From the NCBI GenBank assembly GCA_965230065.1, contig OZ245942.1, positions 5,270,001 through 5,334,000 on the forward strand: a DNA stretch of 64,000 bases, read 5' to 3'. Made by a program: the position numbers and the translations under genes. This document shows, one piece after another, positions 1 to 8,520 of the stretch. The notes beneath the pieces are model-generated. The model did no database searches and was not told the DNA's origin. It saw nothing but the letters and a program-made list of their open reading frames with translations. Every line of letters starts with the position of its first letter. Position 1 is the first letter of the stretch. This DNA comes from G965230065 sp965230065 (GTDB taxonomy: Bacteria; Bacteroidota; Bacteroidia; Cytophagales; Cyclobacteriaceae).

Positions 1-435
1 GGAACCCTTACCGACGGAGGGATTTACGTGACAGATTCGGGCGAAGAGTTTAAAAAATTTAATGTCAAAGACGGGATGGCCATTTCCCGTCTGCTGAAGA
101 AAGGCATGCATTTTGGCTTAATTTCCGGCAGCAAAAGTACCGGGGCCATTCATAAAAGGGCCAAAAACCTGGGAATACGATATGTGTATGTAGGTGATGT
201 ACCCAAAACCCAAATTCTGGAAAAGTGGTTGGTGGAACTAGGCATTACGTATGACAACATACTTTTTGTAGGCGATGACATCAGCGACCGGGCCGTAATG
301 CAACGGGCTGCCATTGCAGCTTGCCCGGCTGATGCCGCTCCCTCAATCATGGCTATCAGCGATATTGTAACTAAAAAAGGGGGAGGGGAAGGATGTTTCC
401 GGGAAATGGCTGATAAATATTTTCCTTTTGATTAA
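1..435 (+). CDS. kdsC: KdsC-type HAD phosphatase, 5' end outside window
   Basis: The frame is open from base 1, so the gene starts upstream. The visible protein begins GTLTDG, the tail of HAD motif I (DxDGxLTDG), followed by a motif II-like GLISGSKS and a motif IV FVGDDISDRAVM. This is the arrangement of 3-deoxy-D-manno-octulosonate 8-phosphate phosphatase, a cytoplasmic enzyme of Kdo synthesis for lipopolysaccharide. About 144 residues are present against roughly 170 in the family, so only some 25-30 residues are missing, including the nucleophile Asp. The GTG at 28 is internal and not the start. A sister HAD phosphatase, for instance the one fused to CMP-Kdo-type synthetases, cannot be excluded. 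Confidence 0.8.
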   Translation, partial: GTLTDGGIYVTDSGEEFKKFNVKDGMAISRLLKKGMHFGLISGSKSTGAIHKRAKNLGIRYVYVGDVPKTQILEKWLVELGITYDNILFVGDDISDRAVMQRAAIAACPADAAPSIMAISDIVTKKGGGEGCFREMADKYFPFD

Positions 436-510
436 CTTTAGCGCATCAATTTGTAATAATTACATTTTTTTGAAGACTTTGGACGTTTCATATTTTTATC
501 TGATAGCTGG

Positions 511-541
511 ATGCTAGTATCTAGTTTCTAGCACCTAGCAT
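511..541. repeat. CTAG-rich intergenic palindrome
   Basis: ATGCTAG at 511-517 is answered by CTAGCAT at 535-541, with further CTAG steps between. It lies in the 164-base gap between the KdsC-type gene and the BatA-like gene. It is one of several unrelated short palindromes sitting in the gene gaps of this window and could act as a weak terminator. The rest of the gap holds nothing recognisable. Confidence 0.4.
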
Positions 542-599
542 TTAGAAATCTCCAAAGTATCAAAGGCTTAATGCAAACTACTATTTTTGAAGCAGTAAC

Positions 600-2786
600 A
601 TGAGTTTTGTATATCCACAATTTTTATTTGGTTTATTAGCGCTGGCGATTCCAATCATCATCCATTTATTCAATTTCCGGCGTACCAAGAAAATATATTT
701 CAGCAATAACCTTTTTCTGAAAAACGTAAAGGAAGCCACTACCTCCAAGCTGAAAGTGAAGCACTTGTTGATTCTGTTTTCACGCTTATTATTCATCACC
801 TTTTTGGTTCTTACTTTTGCACAGCCCTTCATACCCAGCCAAAATCAAAATAAAACCGATAACAGCGATCAGTTGGTCTATATTTATTTAGATAATTCCC
901 AGAGTATGTCATCAGAAGTGGCTTCCAATCTGCGCGGCATTGACCTGGGCGTAAATTATATCGAGGAGATTACAAAACTTTACCCCAAAAACACCCGGTA
1001 CAAACTGTTAACCAACGAGTTTAATGTTTTTTCCCGAGTGCCCAAGAGTGATGATGAGATACTGGAACAAACTACTGAAATTGCACTGACCGGGGCGGCG
1101 CGTACCTTAGACGAAGTTCATGGCAAAATCGTGAGCGACTTGCAAACCGGGCAGCAGTGGAATTTATCAGACCTGCCCCCCGATATTTACTGGATTACCG
1201 ATTTTCAAAAATCTACTTTCGGAGACATATCAGAAGTGGCTGTAGATACTTCTTATCGCATTAATGTTGTGCCCATCAGTTCATCGTACCGCTCCAATGT
1301 ATTTGTTGACTCTGTTTACCTGGCAAATCCGTTCATGCTGGCAGAAGAGCGGAACGAACTAAACGTGATCATCCGAAATGATGGGCCGGAAGCAGTGGAA
1401 GACCTTATTGTCCGCTTGCTCATCAACGGCCAGCAGGTAGCCAACGCCAGCAGTAATATTATAGCCAATGGAAACAGTACCATTAATTTTACTTTAAACT
1501 TTCCTTTGGAAGAGCAAAACAAAGGGCAACTCGTTTTTGAAGATTTTCCGGTAGTTTTTGATAATGAATTTTTCTTTACCCTCAACCTGGGCGACAAAAT
1601 ATCGGTGTTGGAAATTCGTGCGGGCAACTTGCCTTATGACCCCGAAAAAGGATCGAACATTGCCAATGTATATGCCAACGAGGCGGTGTTTAATTTTTCA
1701 TCGTATAGCATCAATAACTTAGACTATAGCCTGATAGCCGATGCGGACTTGTTGGTATTGAATGAAATAGGAGGGGCAGCCAATAATTCAGGAGCTGCTA
1801 TTTTGCCTTATATTCAGGACTTCCTGGCCAATGACGGGCACATATTGTACATTCCTCCGCCAACGGCCGATATTGCCTTTTTGCGCAATGTAGTAGGTAA
1901 CAGCAGTATGCAGGCCCAACGAATTGAAAATACAGATACTATCCAAGCCGGAAATGTAGAACTTAGAGAAGTTCCGTTGGCCAACCTGGACCTGGCCAAC
2001 CCTTTTTTCGCCGATATGTTTGAAAGTGAAAATGAACGCTTTCAGATGCCTATGGCTACCCGGCTGATAAACCATAACCTTCGTGGTGAAGCACTGCTAG
2101 CATATGAAACCGGGGAGCCTTATTTGTTATCCCTGAGCAATGCCCAAATGCGCTCAGCAGGTGGGCAGGTATATTTGTTTACCACGCCACTCCGGCAAGG
2201 ATATACCAACCTGTACCGGCATGCCATTTTTGTACCCATCATGTACCGGTTAGCTTCCCTGAGCAAATCACTGAGTAAAAAGCTGTATCATTCAGTAGAA
2301 GAAACCACCATTGCCGTAGAAACGGATAATATTGATGAAAATGAAGCCCTGCCCCAGGCTTCCGGTAATGGCGGACTGAACCAGCCGCTTATTTACGAGC
2401 TGGTGCGGGAAGACCAAAACATTATTCCCGTACAGCGACAGGTGGGCAGTAGGCTGCTTATGGATGTTCCTCAAAATTTATTACAGCCGGGGTTCTATAA
2501 CTTGAAGGTTGCCAATGAAAATGGTGAAGAAGCAGAAACTCCTTCTTTGCAGATATTATCATTCAATATTGATAAAAAAGAGTCTTTGATTGACCAGTAT
2601 GAAATCAGCGAATTACAAACCATATTTGATAATTACGAGCATATTAAAATATATGAGGCTACCGACGTAGATGGCTTTGTAAAGGAAATAACTGCTCAAA
2701 AAACAAGTCTTTCGCTTTGGAAGTATGCATTGTTATTAGCTTTATTATTTTTGCTGACAGAAATATTGCTCATCAGGTTTTTATAA
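600..2786 (+). CDS. BatA-domain membrane protein
   Basis: The N-terminus has the BatA (aerotolerance regulator N-terminal) layout: a first membrane segment near residues 5-23, a basic loop containing FNFRRTKK, and a second segment near 57-76 ending in FAQPF. A DNSQSM at residues 98-103 matches the DxSxS start of a von Willebrand A domain, so a degenerate vWA fold probably follows. The middle resembles CARDB-type beta domains, and a last membrane segment lies near 705-726. Proteins of this type are common single genes in Bacteroidota; the 'aerotolerance' name is historical and the role is unknown. It is one base from the next gene, so the two are probably cotranscribed. Confidence 0.8.
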   Translation: MSFVYPQFLFGLLALAIPIIIHLFNFRRTKKIYFSNNLFLKNVKEATTSKLKVKHLLILFSRLLFITFLVLTFAQPFIPSQNQNKTDNSDQLVYIYLDNSQSMSSEVASNLRGIDLGVNYIEEITKLYPKNTRYKLLTNEFNVFSRVPKSDDEILEQTTEIALTGAARTLDEVHGKIVSDLQTGQQWNLSDLPPDIYWITDFQKSTFGDISEVAVDTSYRINVVPISSSYRSNVFVDSVYLANPFMLAEERNELNVIIRNDGPEAVEDLIVRLLINGQQVANASSNIIANGNSTINFTLNFPLEEQNKGQLVFEDFPVVFDNEFFFTLNLGDKISVLEIRAGNLPYDPEKGSNIANVYANEAVFNFSSYSINNLDYSLIADADLLVLNEIGGAANNSGAAILPYIQDFLANDGHILYIPPPTADIAFLRNVVGNSSMQAQRIENTDTIQAGNVELREVPLANLDLANPFFADMFESENERFQMPMATRLINHNLRGEALLAYETGEPYLLSLSNAQMRSAGGQVYLFTTPLRQGYTNLYRHAIFVPIMYRLASLSKSLSKKLYHSVEETTIAVETDNIDENEALPQASGNGGLNQPLIYELVREDQNIIPVQRQVGSRLLMDVPQNLLQPGFYNLKVANENGEEAETPSLQILSFNIDKKESLIDQYEISELQTIFDNYEHIKIYEATDVDGFVKEITAQKTSLSLWKYALLLALLFLLTEILLIRFL

Positions 2787-2787
2787 C

Positions 2788-4080
2788 ATGAATATTCTTT
2801 TACAAGCTGTCACAGTCATTCACCCAACTTCTCCTTTTCATCGCAAAAAAGCCGACGTACTCATTCACAATAACAAGATTGAAGAAGTAACGGAAGCAGG
2901 CAGTTTGCAGGCAGAACCTTCCTGGAAAGCAATAGACTGCGAGGGACTCTGTCTTTCTGCCGGCTGGGTAGATATGCGTGCCAATTTTCATGATCCGGGA
3001 AATGAGCACAAAGAAGATTTGTTCACCGGGGCACATGCTGCAGCTGCTGGTGGTTTTGCTGAAGTGGTGCTCCTACCGAATACGGATCCGGTGGTACAAA
3101 CCAAAAATGCCATTCAGTATTTAAAGCAGGACAATGGATGGCCGGTAACTGTGCATCCGGTGGCGGCCGTTACCCGAAACACAGCAGGGGAGGAGCTTAC
3201 TGAAATGATAGACCTGCACCATGCCGGGGCCATTGCTTTTTCAGATGGGGATTATACTTTGTGGAATACCCAGGTGATGTTAAAAGCCCTGCAATACATG
3301 CAAAAGTTTGATGGCCTGCTGATGAACAGGCCGGAAGATAAGCACCTCAATACCTTTGGCGTGATGCATGAAGGGGTGCAAAGCACCATGCTGGGCATGA
3401 ATGGTATGCCTGCCCTTGCAGAAGAAATTGTGGTACAGCGGGATTTGAAACTTCTGGCCTACGCCAGTGCTTCGGCTACAGGGCATACCCCCCGCTTGCA
3501 TTTTAGCAATATTTCTACGGCAGAAGCGGTTGCCCACATCAGGGAAGCCAAAAAACAAGGGTTGCAGGTAAGTTGCGATGTGGCTGCGCACCAGCTTTAC
3601 TTTACCGATTCGGCAGTTGCTTCTTTTGACACCAATTATAAGGTAAACCCTCCATTGCGCGATAAGCACCATCAGGACGCTTTGGTGGAGGGCTTACAGG
3701 ACGGTACAATTGATGTCATCGTTTCCAGTCATAACCCCCAGGATGAAGAGAATAAAAAATGTGAGTTTGACCTGGCTGCATTTGGCATTATTGGCTTACA
3801 AACTTTTTTCCCTTTGGCGAATCACCTGGTATCCAATGACTTATCACTTGAAACTTTGGTAGAAAAATTTACAGATGCTCCCCGTAAGTTATTGCGTTTG
3901 CCGATGCCAAAATTAGAAAAAGGTGCTGAAGCGAACCTGACTTTATTTTCGCCGGATGCTGAGTGGGTTTTTGATAATGAGAATAATTTCTCAAAATCGA
4001 ACAACTCACCCCTGTTGGGTGCTACTTTAAAGGGCAAGGTTACAGGAGTTATTAATAAGGAACGGTATTGGTTTGAGTAA
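2788..4080 (+). CDS. dihydroorotase homologue lacking zinc ligands
   Basis: Full-length amidohydrolase-fold protein (430 residues) of the class I dihydroorotase type. Conserved landmarks are GWVDMR, a PNTDPV loop and the ISTAEAV helix. The catalytic metal set is missing, however: the usual DxHxH reads DMRANFHDPG (residues 62-71), the HCED region reads NRPED, the second HxxH histidine is Asn in LHFSN, and the catalytic Asp of the TDHAPH region reads SSHNPQ. Non-catalytic dihydroorotases are known as structural partners of aspartate transcarbamoylase, and similar HxH-less proteins occur in other Bacteroidota under the name dihydroorotase. A structural role in pyrimidine synthesis is therefore inferred rather than catalysis. 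It follows the BatA-like gene by one base. Confidence 0.8.
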   Translation: MNILLQAVTVIHPTSPFHRKKADVLIHNNKIEEVTEAGSLQAEPSWKAIDCEGLCLSAGWVDMRANFHDPGNEHKEDLFTGAHAAAAGGFAEVVLLPNTDPVVQTKNAIQYLKQDNGWPVTVHPVAAVTRNTAGEELTEMIDLHHAGAIAFSDGDYTLWNTQVMLKALQYMQKFDGLLMNRPEDKHLNTFGVMHEGVQSTMLGMNGMPALAEEIVVQRDLKLLAYASASATGHTPRLHFSNISTAEAVAHIREAKKQGLQVSCDVAAHQLYFTDSAVASFDTNYKVNPPLRDKHHQDALVEGLQDGTIDVIVSSHNPQDEENKKCEFDLAAFGIIGLQTFFPLANHLVSNDLSLETLVEKFTDAPRKLLRLPMPKLEKGAEANLTLFSPDAEWVFDNENNFSKSNNSPLLGATLKGKVTGVINKERYWFE

Positions 4081-4088
4081 AAGACGGA

Positions 4089-4129
4089 AGACCGAAGACG
4101 GAAGTTTTTTTTTCTTCCGTCTTCGGTCT
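4089..4129. terminator. 16-bp hairpin with T-rich loop
   Basis: Bases 4089-4104 pair perfectly with 4114-4129, and the loop is a run of T. The arms consist of repeated GAAGAC/GACGGAAG units that continue to 4140. It lies just after the dihydroorotase homologue stop, so it can end transcription or act as an intergenic repeat. The repeated units suggest a dispersed element rather than a dedicated terminator. Confidence 0.6.
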
Positions 4130-4155
4130 CCGGTCTTCCGACTAAAATAAATTAC

Positions 4156-4662
4156 ATGGCAAGTGTGTCTTTAAAATACGGGTTGGCAGGAGGAGGTTTT
4201 TCCATTTTGGTGTTCGTCATTCTTTGGCTGGTGGGCATCAACCCTTTGGTTACTAACCGGATTTATGATTTTTTGCTTATTCCGTTGTTTGTTTTTTTTA
4301 GTGTGAAAGAATTTCGAGATTTCCGAAATAATAAAGCACTCCATTTTTGGCAGGGAATGGGTGTGGGCATGTTTACTTTTTTGGTAATGGGATTGGTTTC
4401 AGGTTTGTTTATCTGGCTACTTTTGGAATTTGGCAATACGGGCCTCATGCAGGATTACGTAGCAACACGCATCAGCATGATAAATGAGAGCAAACAAGCT
4501 TTGGTAGACCAACTGGGTGAAAAAACTGTTGCTCAATCCCTGACAGACCTGCCAAAAACTTCTTCTTTTCAGTTGGGTATGGATGATTTTATGAAAAAAG
4601 TTTTCATTGGTTCATTTTTCACTGCTATCATTGCATTAATACTGCGGAAGCATTCCTATTAG
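4156..4662 (+). CDS. DUF4199 membrane protein (first copy)
   Basis: A 168-residue protein with hydrophobic segments near residues 12-30, 36-50 and 72-95 and a final one near 148-163, with a soluble stretch between the third and fourth. This is the four-helix pattern of DUF4199, which is frequent in Bacteroidota next to family 2 glycosyltransferases. No catalytic motif is visible and the function is unknown. A second, diverged copy follows at 4729, and the pair leads into two glycosyltransferases. A role in membrane lipid or glycan handling is suggested only by this position. Confidence 0.7.
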   Translation: MASVSLKYGLAGGGFSILVFVILWLVGINPLVTNRIYDFLLIPLFVFFSVKEFRDFRNNKALHFWQGMGVGMFTFLVMGLVSGLFIWLLLEFGNTGLMQDYVATRISMINESKQALVDQLGEKTVAQSLTDLPKTSSFQLGMDDFMKKVFIGSFFTAIIALILRKHSY

Positions 4663-4728
4663 ATACGATTTTGTAGCAGGCTTTCCATCACAGCGGAGTA
4701 CCTCTGGAAACGGAAAAATTTTATACGG

Positions 4729-5244
4729 ATGAAACATGCAGTAAGATATGGAATTTTGCTGGGTATTGTGAGTATGCTCACCGTATTGGTATGTTATCTT
4801 ATCAATTACAGACTGTTGGTATACCAGGCAGATATTGCCCTGTTTTTTGTAACGCTCCTGGTGCTGGTTCATGCCGGGCTCAAGTTAAGGAAGAAAAAAC
4901 ATGGAGAACTAAGCTTTTTTGATGCTTTTATTCATTCATTTTTTATTATGATGATTTCAGGTTTGGTGTATTCATTTTTTAAGTTTGTCTTATTTGATAT
5001 GATTGACCCGGCTTTGGGCGAAAACCTGAAAGAAGCTACCATGCAACAGGCTATCCGCTTTTTGGATTATGTAAACGCCAGCGATGATTTTATTGATGAA
5101 GTAATTGACGGGTTAAAAGTTGAAAACACCTACAGTACCTCTCAAATTTACCGCGATTATTTTTCCCGTTCTGTATACCTGGGCGGTGGGCTGTCATTCA
5201 TTGTTGCCCTGATTGTAAAAAAGAAAAACCCTGTGTATCACTGA
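4729..5244 (+). CDS. DUF4199 membrane protein (second copy)
   Basis: A 171-residue paralogue of the preceding protein with the same layout: an N-terminal pair of membrane helices, a third near residues 70-90, a soluble stretch containing QAIRFLDYVNASDDF, and a last helix before a KKKNP tail. The pair looks like an old tandem duplication, since length and topology agree but little sequence identity is evident by eye. The gene ends three bases before the first glycosyltransferase, so translation is probably coupled. Function unknown. Confidence 0.7.
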   Translation: MKHAVRYGILLGIVSMLTVLVCYLINYRLLVYQADIALFFVTLLVLVHAGLKLRKKKHGELSFFDAFIHSFFIMMISGLVYSFFKFVLFDMIDPALGENLKEATMQQAIRFLDYVNASDDFIDEVIDGLKVENTYSTSQIYRDYFSRSVYLGGGLSFIVALIVKKKNPVYH

Positions 5245-5247
5245 TTT

Positions 5248-6231
5248 ATGGATTATTCACCCGAAATATCGGTCATCATCCCGGTGTACAACGAAGAAGA
5301 GTCTGTCCCCGAGCTTTGTGCATGGGTTAGCAAAGTGATGGAAACCCATAATTTTTCATATGAAATCATCCTGATAGATGACGGCAGCCAGGACGATACC
5401 TGGGAGCATATTGTAAAAGTGGCACAAAGCAACAATCATGTGAAAGGTATACAGTTCAACCGGAATTATGGAAAATCTGCAGCCCTGAATACGGGTTTTC
5501 AACACAGCAAGGGGCAGGTTGTGATCACCATGGATGGCGATTTGCAGGACAGTCCTGATGAAATTCCCGGACTTTTTCTCATGGTGCATGAGGAAGGGTA
5601 CGATTTGGTATCGGGCTGGAAGAAAAAACGGTATGACCCCATTAGCAAAACCATTCCTTCCAAATTTTTCAACTCCATCACCCGGCTTTTTTCTGGTATT
5701 CCCTTACACGACTTCAATTGCGGTTTGAAAGCCTACAAAGGCAAAGTAGCCCGCAGCATAGAGGTATATGGCGAAATGCACCGGTATATTCCTGTGATTG
5801 TACACCGCAGTGGGTTTACCAAAATTGGGGAAAAGGTGGTGCAGCACCGTGCGCGAAAATATGGGCAAACCAAATTTGGTATTGAACGGTTTATTTTCGG
5901 TTTCCTGGATTTACTCTCCATCAGTTTTGTATCCAAATTCAGGAAGCGCCCCATGCATTTTTTTGGCACGTTTGGCACCTTTTCTTTTCTTATGGGTTTG
6001 TTCATCACCATTTGGCTCATCGGTGATAAAATCTACAGGATTTCGCAAAAGCTGCCTGTTCGGGAAGTAGTGGACCAACCCTTGTTTTTTTTGGCACTTG
6101 TAGCCCTCATTGTGGGTATGCAGTTATTCCTCACCGGGTTTTTGGCCGAATTGCTTGCCCTGAATTCCGACAAAAAAAACGACTACCTCATTTTGGAAAA
6201 AGTACAGTTTCCCGAAAAAAATAAGGTGTAA
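5248..6231 (+). CDS. family 2 glycosyltransferase with C-terminal membrane helices
   Basis: GT-A fold transferase of the DPM1/ArnC/GtrB type. Visible signatures are IPVYNEEES near the N-terminus, IDDGSQDDTWE, the metal-binding MDGDLQDSPDE, and DFNCGLKAYK. Two long hydrophobic helices near residues 232-256 and 274-300 anchor it in the membrane, as in enzymes that charge polyprenyl phosphate with a sugar. The likely product is a polyprenyl-phospho-sugar used in envelope glycan assembly; the sugar cannot be read from the sequence. It joins the next glycosyltransferase directly (TAA then ATG, no gap). Confidence 0.85.
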   Translation: MDYSPEISVIIPVYNEEESVPELCAWVSKVMETHNFSYEIILIDDGSQDDTWEHIVKVAQSNNHVKGIQFNRNYGKSAALNTGFQHSKGQVVITMDGDLQDSPDEIPGLFLMVHEEGYDLVSGWKKKRYDPISKTIPSKFFNSITRLFSGIPLHDFNCGLKAYKGKVARSIEVYGEMHRYIPVIVHRSGFTKIGEKVVQHRARKYGQTKFGIERFIFGFLDLLSISFVSKFRKRPMHFFGTFGTFSFLMGLFITIWLIGDKIYRISQKLPVREVVDQPLFFLALVALIVGMQLFLTGFLAELLALNSDKKNDYLILEKVQFPEKNKV

Positions 6232-7206
6232 ATGTTTTTTTCCCTCATCATTCCCGTATTCAATCGCCCCGAAGACATGCAGGAGGTTTTGGAAGGCCTT
6301 TCTGCCCAAACCTACAAAAACTTTGAAGTGCTGGTGGTTGAAAGCGGCTCCACCATTAAGTCAGATAAAGTGGTGGAAAGCTTTCAAAATCAGTTGCATG
6401 TCCAATATTTTTTTAAAGGCAACGATGGGCAGGGTTTTTCCAGAAATTATGGCATGGAACGCGCCAAAGGTGATTACCTCATCATCCTGGATTCTGACAT
6501 CATCATTCCGCCCGATTATCTGGAGGAAGTTTTTCAATATTTATCAGCACATCCACTGGATGCCTTTGGCGGGCCAGACAAAGCCCATCATAGTTTTACG
6601 CCTGTGCAAAAAGCGGTGGATTATGCGCTTACATCCTATCTTACAACAGGAGGTACCCGTGGCAGAAAAAAGCAGGCGGGCAAGTATTTCCCCCGAAGTT
6701 TCAACATGGGCATTTCCAGGGAAGTGTACGAAAAAACCAATGGATTTAAGTTGCCCAATTGCGGGGAAGATATCGAACTAAGCATCCGTATTCAAAAGCA
6801 GGGCTTCAAAACCGGGTTGATTCCCAAAGCTTTTGTATACCACAAGCGAAAGCAAACTTTGGGTGGTTTTCTCAAACAAATGGTATGGTTTGGCCGTTCG
6901 CGCATTAATATTTTCCGCATCTATCCCGAAAGTTTAAAACCCATTCATTTGCTGCCACTTTTCTTTTGTTTGTACATGTTGTTTACGCTGTTGATGGCAA
7001 TTCTCAATCCGCTGCTTTTTAAAGTTGCAGCAGGTTTACTGCTTCTCTATTTTGCCTGCATTTTGGCAGATGCTTCGTTTCGGCACCGCTCCTTAAAAAT
7101 TGGTATCATGAGCGTCATCACTTCTTTTTCAGTATTTACCGGATATGCCTGGGGTATGGTCAAATATGCTTTTCATCGGCCGAAAGACTATACGAACAGT
7201 CCTTGA
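6232..7206 (+). CDS. family 2 glycosyltransferase
   Basis: GT-A fold transferase starting IPVFNRPEDMQEVL, with ILDSDIIIP as the metal-binding DxD and NCGEDIELSIRI as the ED acceptor motif. The C-terminal quarter has two or three hydrophobic helices (about residues 235-265 and 285-305), so it sits at the inner face of the membrane. The start ATG directly follows the stop of the preceding glycosyltransferase, which indicates coupled expression and a shared pathway, probably a surface glycan. The donor and acceptor are unknown. Confidence 0.85.
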   Translation: MFFSLIIPVFNRPEDMQEVLEGLSAQTYKNFEVLVVESGSTIKSDKVVESFQNQLHVQYFFKGNDGQGFSRNYGMERAKGDYLIILDSDIIIPPDYLEEVFQYLSAHPLDAFGGPDKAHHSFTPVQKAVDYALTSYLTTGGTRGRKKQAGKYFPRSFNMGISREVYEKTNGFKLPNCGEDIELSIRIQKQGFKTGLIPKAFVYHKRKQTLGGFLKQMVWFGRSRINIFRIYPESLKPIHLLPLFFCLYMLFTLLMAILNPLLFKVAAGLLLLYFACILADASFRHRSLKIGIMSVITSFSVFTGYAWGMVKYAFHRPKDYTNSP

Positions 7207-7276
7207 CAGCAATCATAGGATAAATTTTTATACTTTTTAAGCGGGTTTTTCGTAAATTGAAATAAAAGAATTAAAA

Positions 7277-7507
7277 ATGACTACTATTCAAATTGATGTA
7301 CCTGATGACCTGTTAAAAGAAATGGGGCGCCAATCAATACAGATGCATTTGCAAAAAAGTATAGAATTAATGCGTTTGGAGGTGCTATCTGAAAAAATTG
7401 ATAAGGCATACAAAGAAAATGATGTAGATGTGGACAAAGAATTAGAAGCTGCGAAAGACAGGGCTTGGAAAAAGTTTAAATCTCATTATAATGAAGTTCG
7501 TCGTTGA
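7277..7507 (+). CDS. antitoxin-like small protein of a PIN toxin pair
   Basis: A 76-residue acidic, helical protein (MTTIQIDVPDDLL start, many Lys/Glu) with no transmembrane segment. It overlaps the downstream PIN-domain gene by 17 bases, the classic antitoxin-toxin arrangement. The N-terminal beta strand followed by helices fits a short DNA-binding or dimerising region and a toxin-wrapping tail. Family assignment is by position and composition only. Confidence 0.6.
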   Translation: MTTIQIDVPDDLLKEMGRQSIQMHLQKSIELMRLEVLSEKIDKAYKENDVDVDKELEAAKDRAWKKFKSHYNEVRR

Positions 7508-7916
7508 TGCGAATGTCCTCTTTAGTGGCTTAATGAGTAGGAAAAGTATTTATGAAGACCTTTTTCAAAAATTCAATATTTTTTGCCCTGACTACACTTT
7601 GATAGAATTGTCAGAGTATAAAAAGGTTATCCTAAAGAAGATACCGAATCAAAGAAAAGAATTTGAAGAATTTGTTTATCTGGTGTTTTCAAACCTGACA
7701 ATTATTCCCGACCTGTTGCTAACAGAAGAAGTAAAGAAAAAAGCATGGTCACTTTGCAAAGAAATAGACCTCAAAGATACGCCTTACGTAGCCCTTTCCA
7801 TATTCCTTCAGGCTAAACTTGTTACCCGGGATAAACCACTCCACGACCATCTTAAAGCTAAAGGGTTTAAGAATATCATAATGTTTCATGAATTTGTAGA
7901 GGAATTCTTAAAATGA
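7491..7916 (+). CDS. PIN-domain toxin, putative RNase
   Basis: The 141-residue PIN fold starts FVVDANVLFSGL, with the first acidic metal ligand in VVDAN, a second in TLIELSEY, and later acids in LKDTPYVAL and VTRDKPL. PIN toxins are Mg-dependent ribonucleases that cut tRNA, rRNA or mRNA when released from their antitoxin. The ATG at 7491 lies inside the upstream small gene, so the two are coupled. The closest type is the 'putative toxin, PIN family' with the DANVLFSG start. Confidence 0.75.
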   Translation: MKFVVDANVLFSGLMSRKSIYEDLFQKFNIFCPDYTLIELSEYKKVILKKIPNQRKEFEEFVYLVFSNLTIIPDLLLTEEVKKKAWSLCKEIDLKDTPYVALSIFLQAKLVTRDKPLHDHLKAKGFKNIIMFHEFVEEFLK

Positions 7917-7928
7917 CATTTTACATTC

Positions 7929-7970
7929 GTTAGGCGCTTCTTGTATGCCTAATTAGTTTTGTGCCCTAAC
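7929..7970. terminator. inverted repeat after the PIN gene
   Basis: GTTAGG at 7929-7934 pairs with CCTAAC at 7965-7970 across a 30-base interior, just after the PIN toxin and before the convergent DUF6483 gene. It probably marks the 3' ends of the two transcripts. The outer bases resemble integron-type cores but are in the wrong order for attC. Confidence 0.35.
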
Positions 7971-7980
7971 ACAATATTGA

Positions 7981-8397
7981 TTATCCAATCACCCTAATTT
8001 TTTCCTGCATATCCGCAATTTTTGCTTCCCTGTCAAATGAATAAACCTGCTCGGTTTGGTTGAGGTATTCAAAAATAATCAGGGCTTTGGCGTATCGGCT
8101 TTTGGCAAAATCTTCTTCATCTTCCTGCAGGTAAATATCACCTTCGGCTTTTAGCAAATCGGCGAGGGCATTGAGGCGTTGGTTGTCAAAATTGTGTTGG
8201 TTTATCAGCGTATTTACGGGGTCATTTTCTAAAACAGTATCCAGTTCTTCTGCCTTTATTTTCAAAAAACGGTCGTAGGTTTTGTGAATGGCCTTACGGG
8301 CTTCGTCCGGTTTGTTGTCTTTGAGCAATTCGGCCACTTTTGCCAGTACTTTGCCAATTTGCTCGATGATTTGTAAAAGATAATCGCGTTTAAACAT
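7981..8397 (-). CDS. DUF6483-family protein
   Basis: A 138-residue, wholly helical, soluble protein beginning MFKRDYLLQIIEQIGKVLAK. The opening (MFK-DYL---IEQ--KVL-K) and the tetratricopeptide-like helices ending in FAKSRYAKALIIFEYL match DUF6483, a family of unknown role seen mainly in Firmicutes and Bacteroidota. Neighbouring genes give no hint, and it stands alone on its strand. Confidence 0.55.
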   Translation of the reverse strand: MFKRDYLLQIIEQIGKVLAKVAELLKDNKPDEARKAIHKTYDRFLKIKAEELDTVLENDPVNTLINQHNFDNQRLNALADLLKAEGDIYLQEDEEDFAKSRYAKALIIFEYLNQTEQVYSFDREAKIADMQEKIRVIG

Positions 8398-8439
8398 AAG
8401 ATTATATTAACGTGAATTTTTTTAGCCCCCGACCTTATA

Positions 8440-8503
8440 TTAGCCACAAGCTACAAGTAAACGCTTGAAGCTTGAAGCTTGTGGCTAATAGCCGCTTCGG
8501 CGG
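8440..8503. terminator. 13-bp hairpin plus a UUCG stem
   Basis: Bases 8440-8452 (TTAGCCACAAGCT) pair perfectly with 8476-8488. A second stem, CCGC-TTCG-GCGG at 8492-8503, has the very stable UUCG tetraloop. The double hairpin lies upstream of the DUF6483 start and after the large DUF5686 gene, both on -, so it probably ends the latter transcript. The GCTTGAAGCTT repeats inside suggest a dispersed repeat origin. Confidence 0.6.
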
Positions 8504-8520
8504 TCCGATTATAGCTAGAG

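Noticed and set aside
6323..6781. 152-codon + frame within the second glycosyltransferase gene
   Set aside because: Frame-shifted shadow of a well supported gene.
7929..7970. attC site after the PIN toxin
   Set aside because: The order is GTTAGG then CCTAAC, the reverse of attC cores on either strand, and no extrahelical stem pattern is seen.
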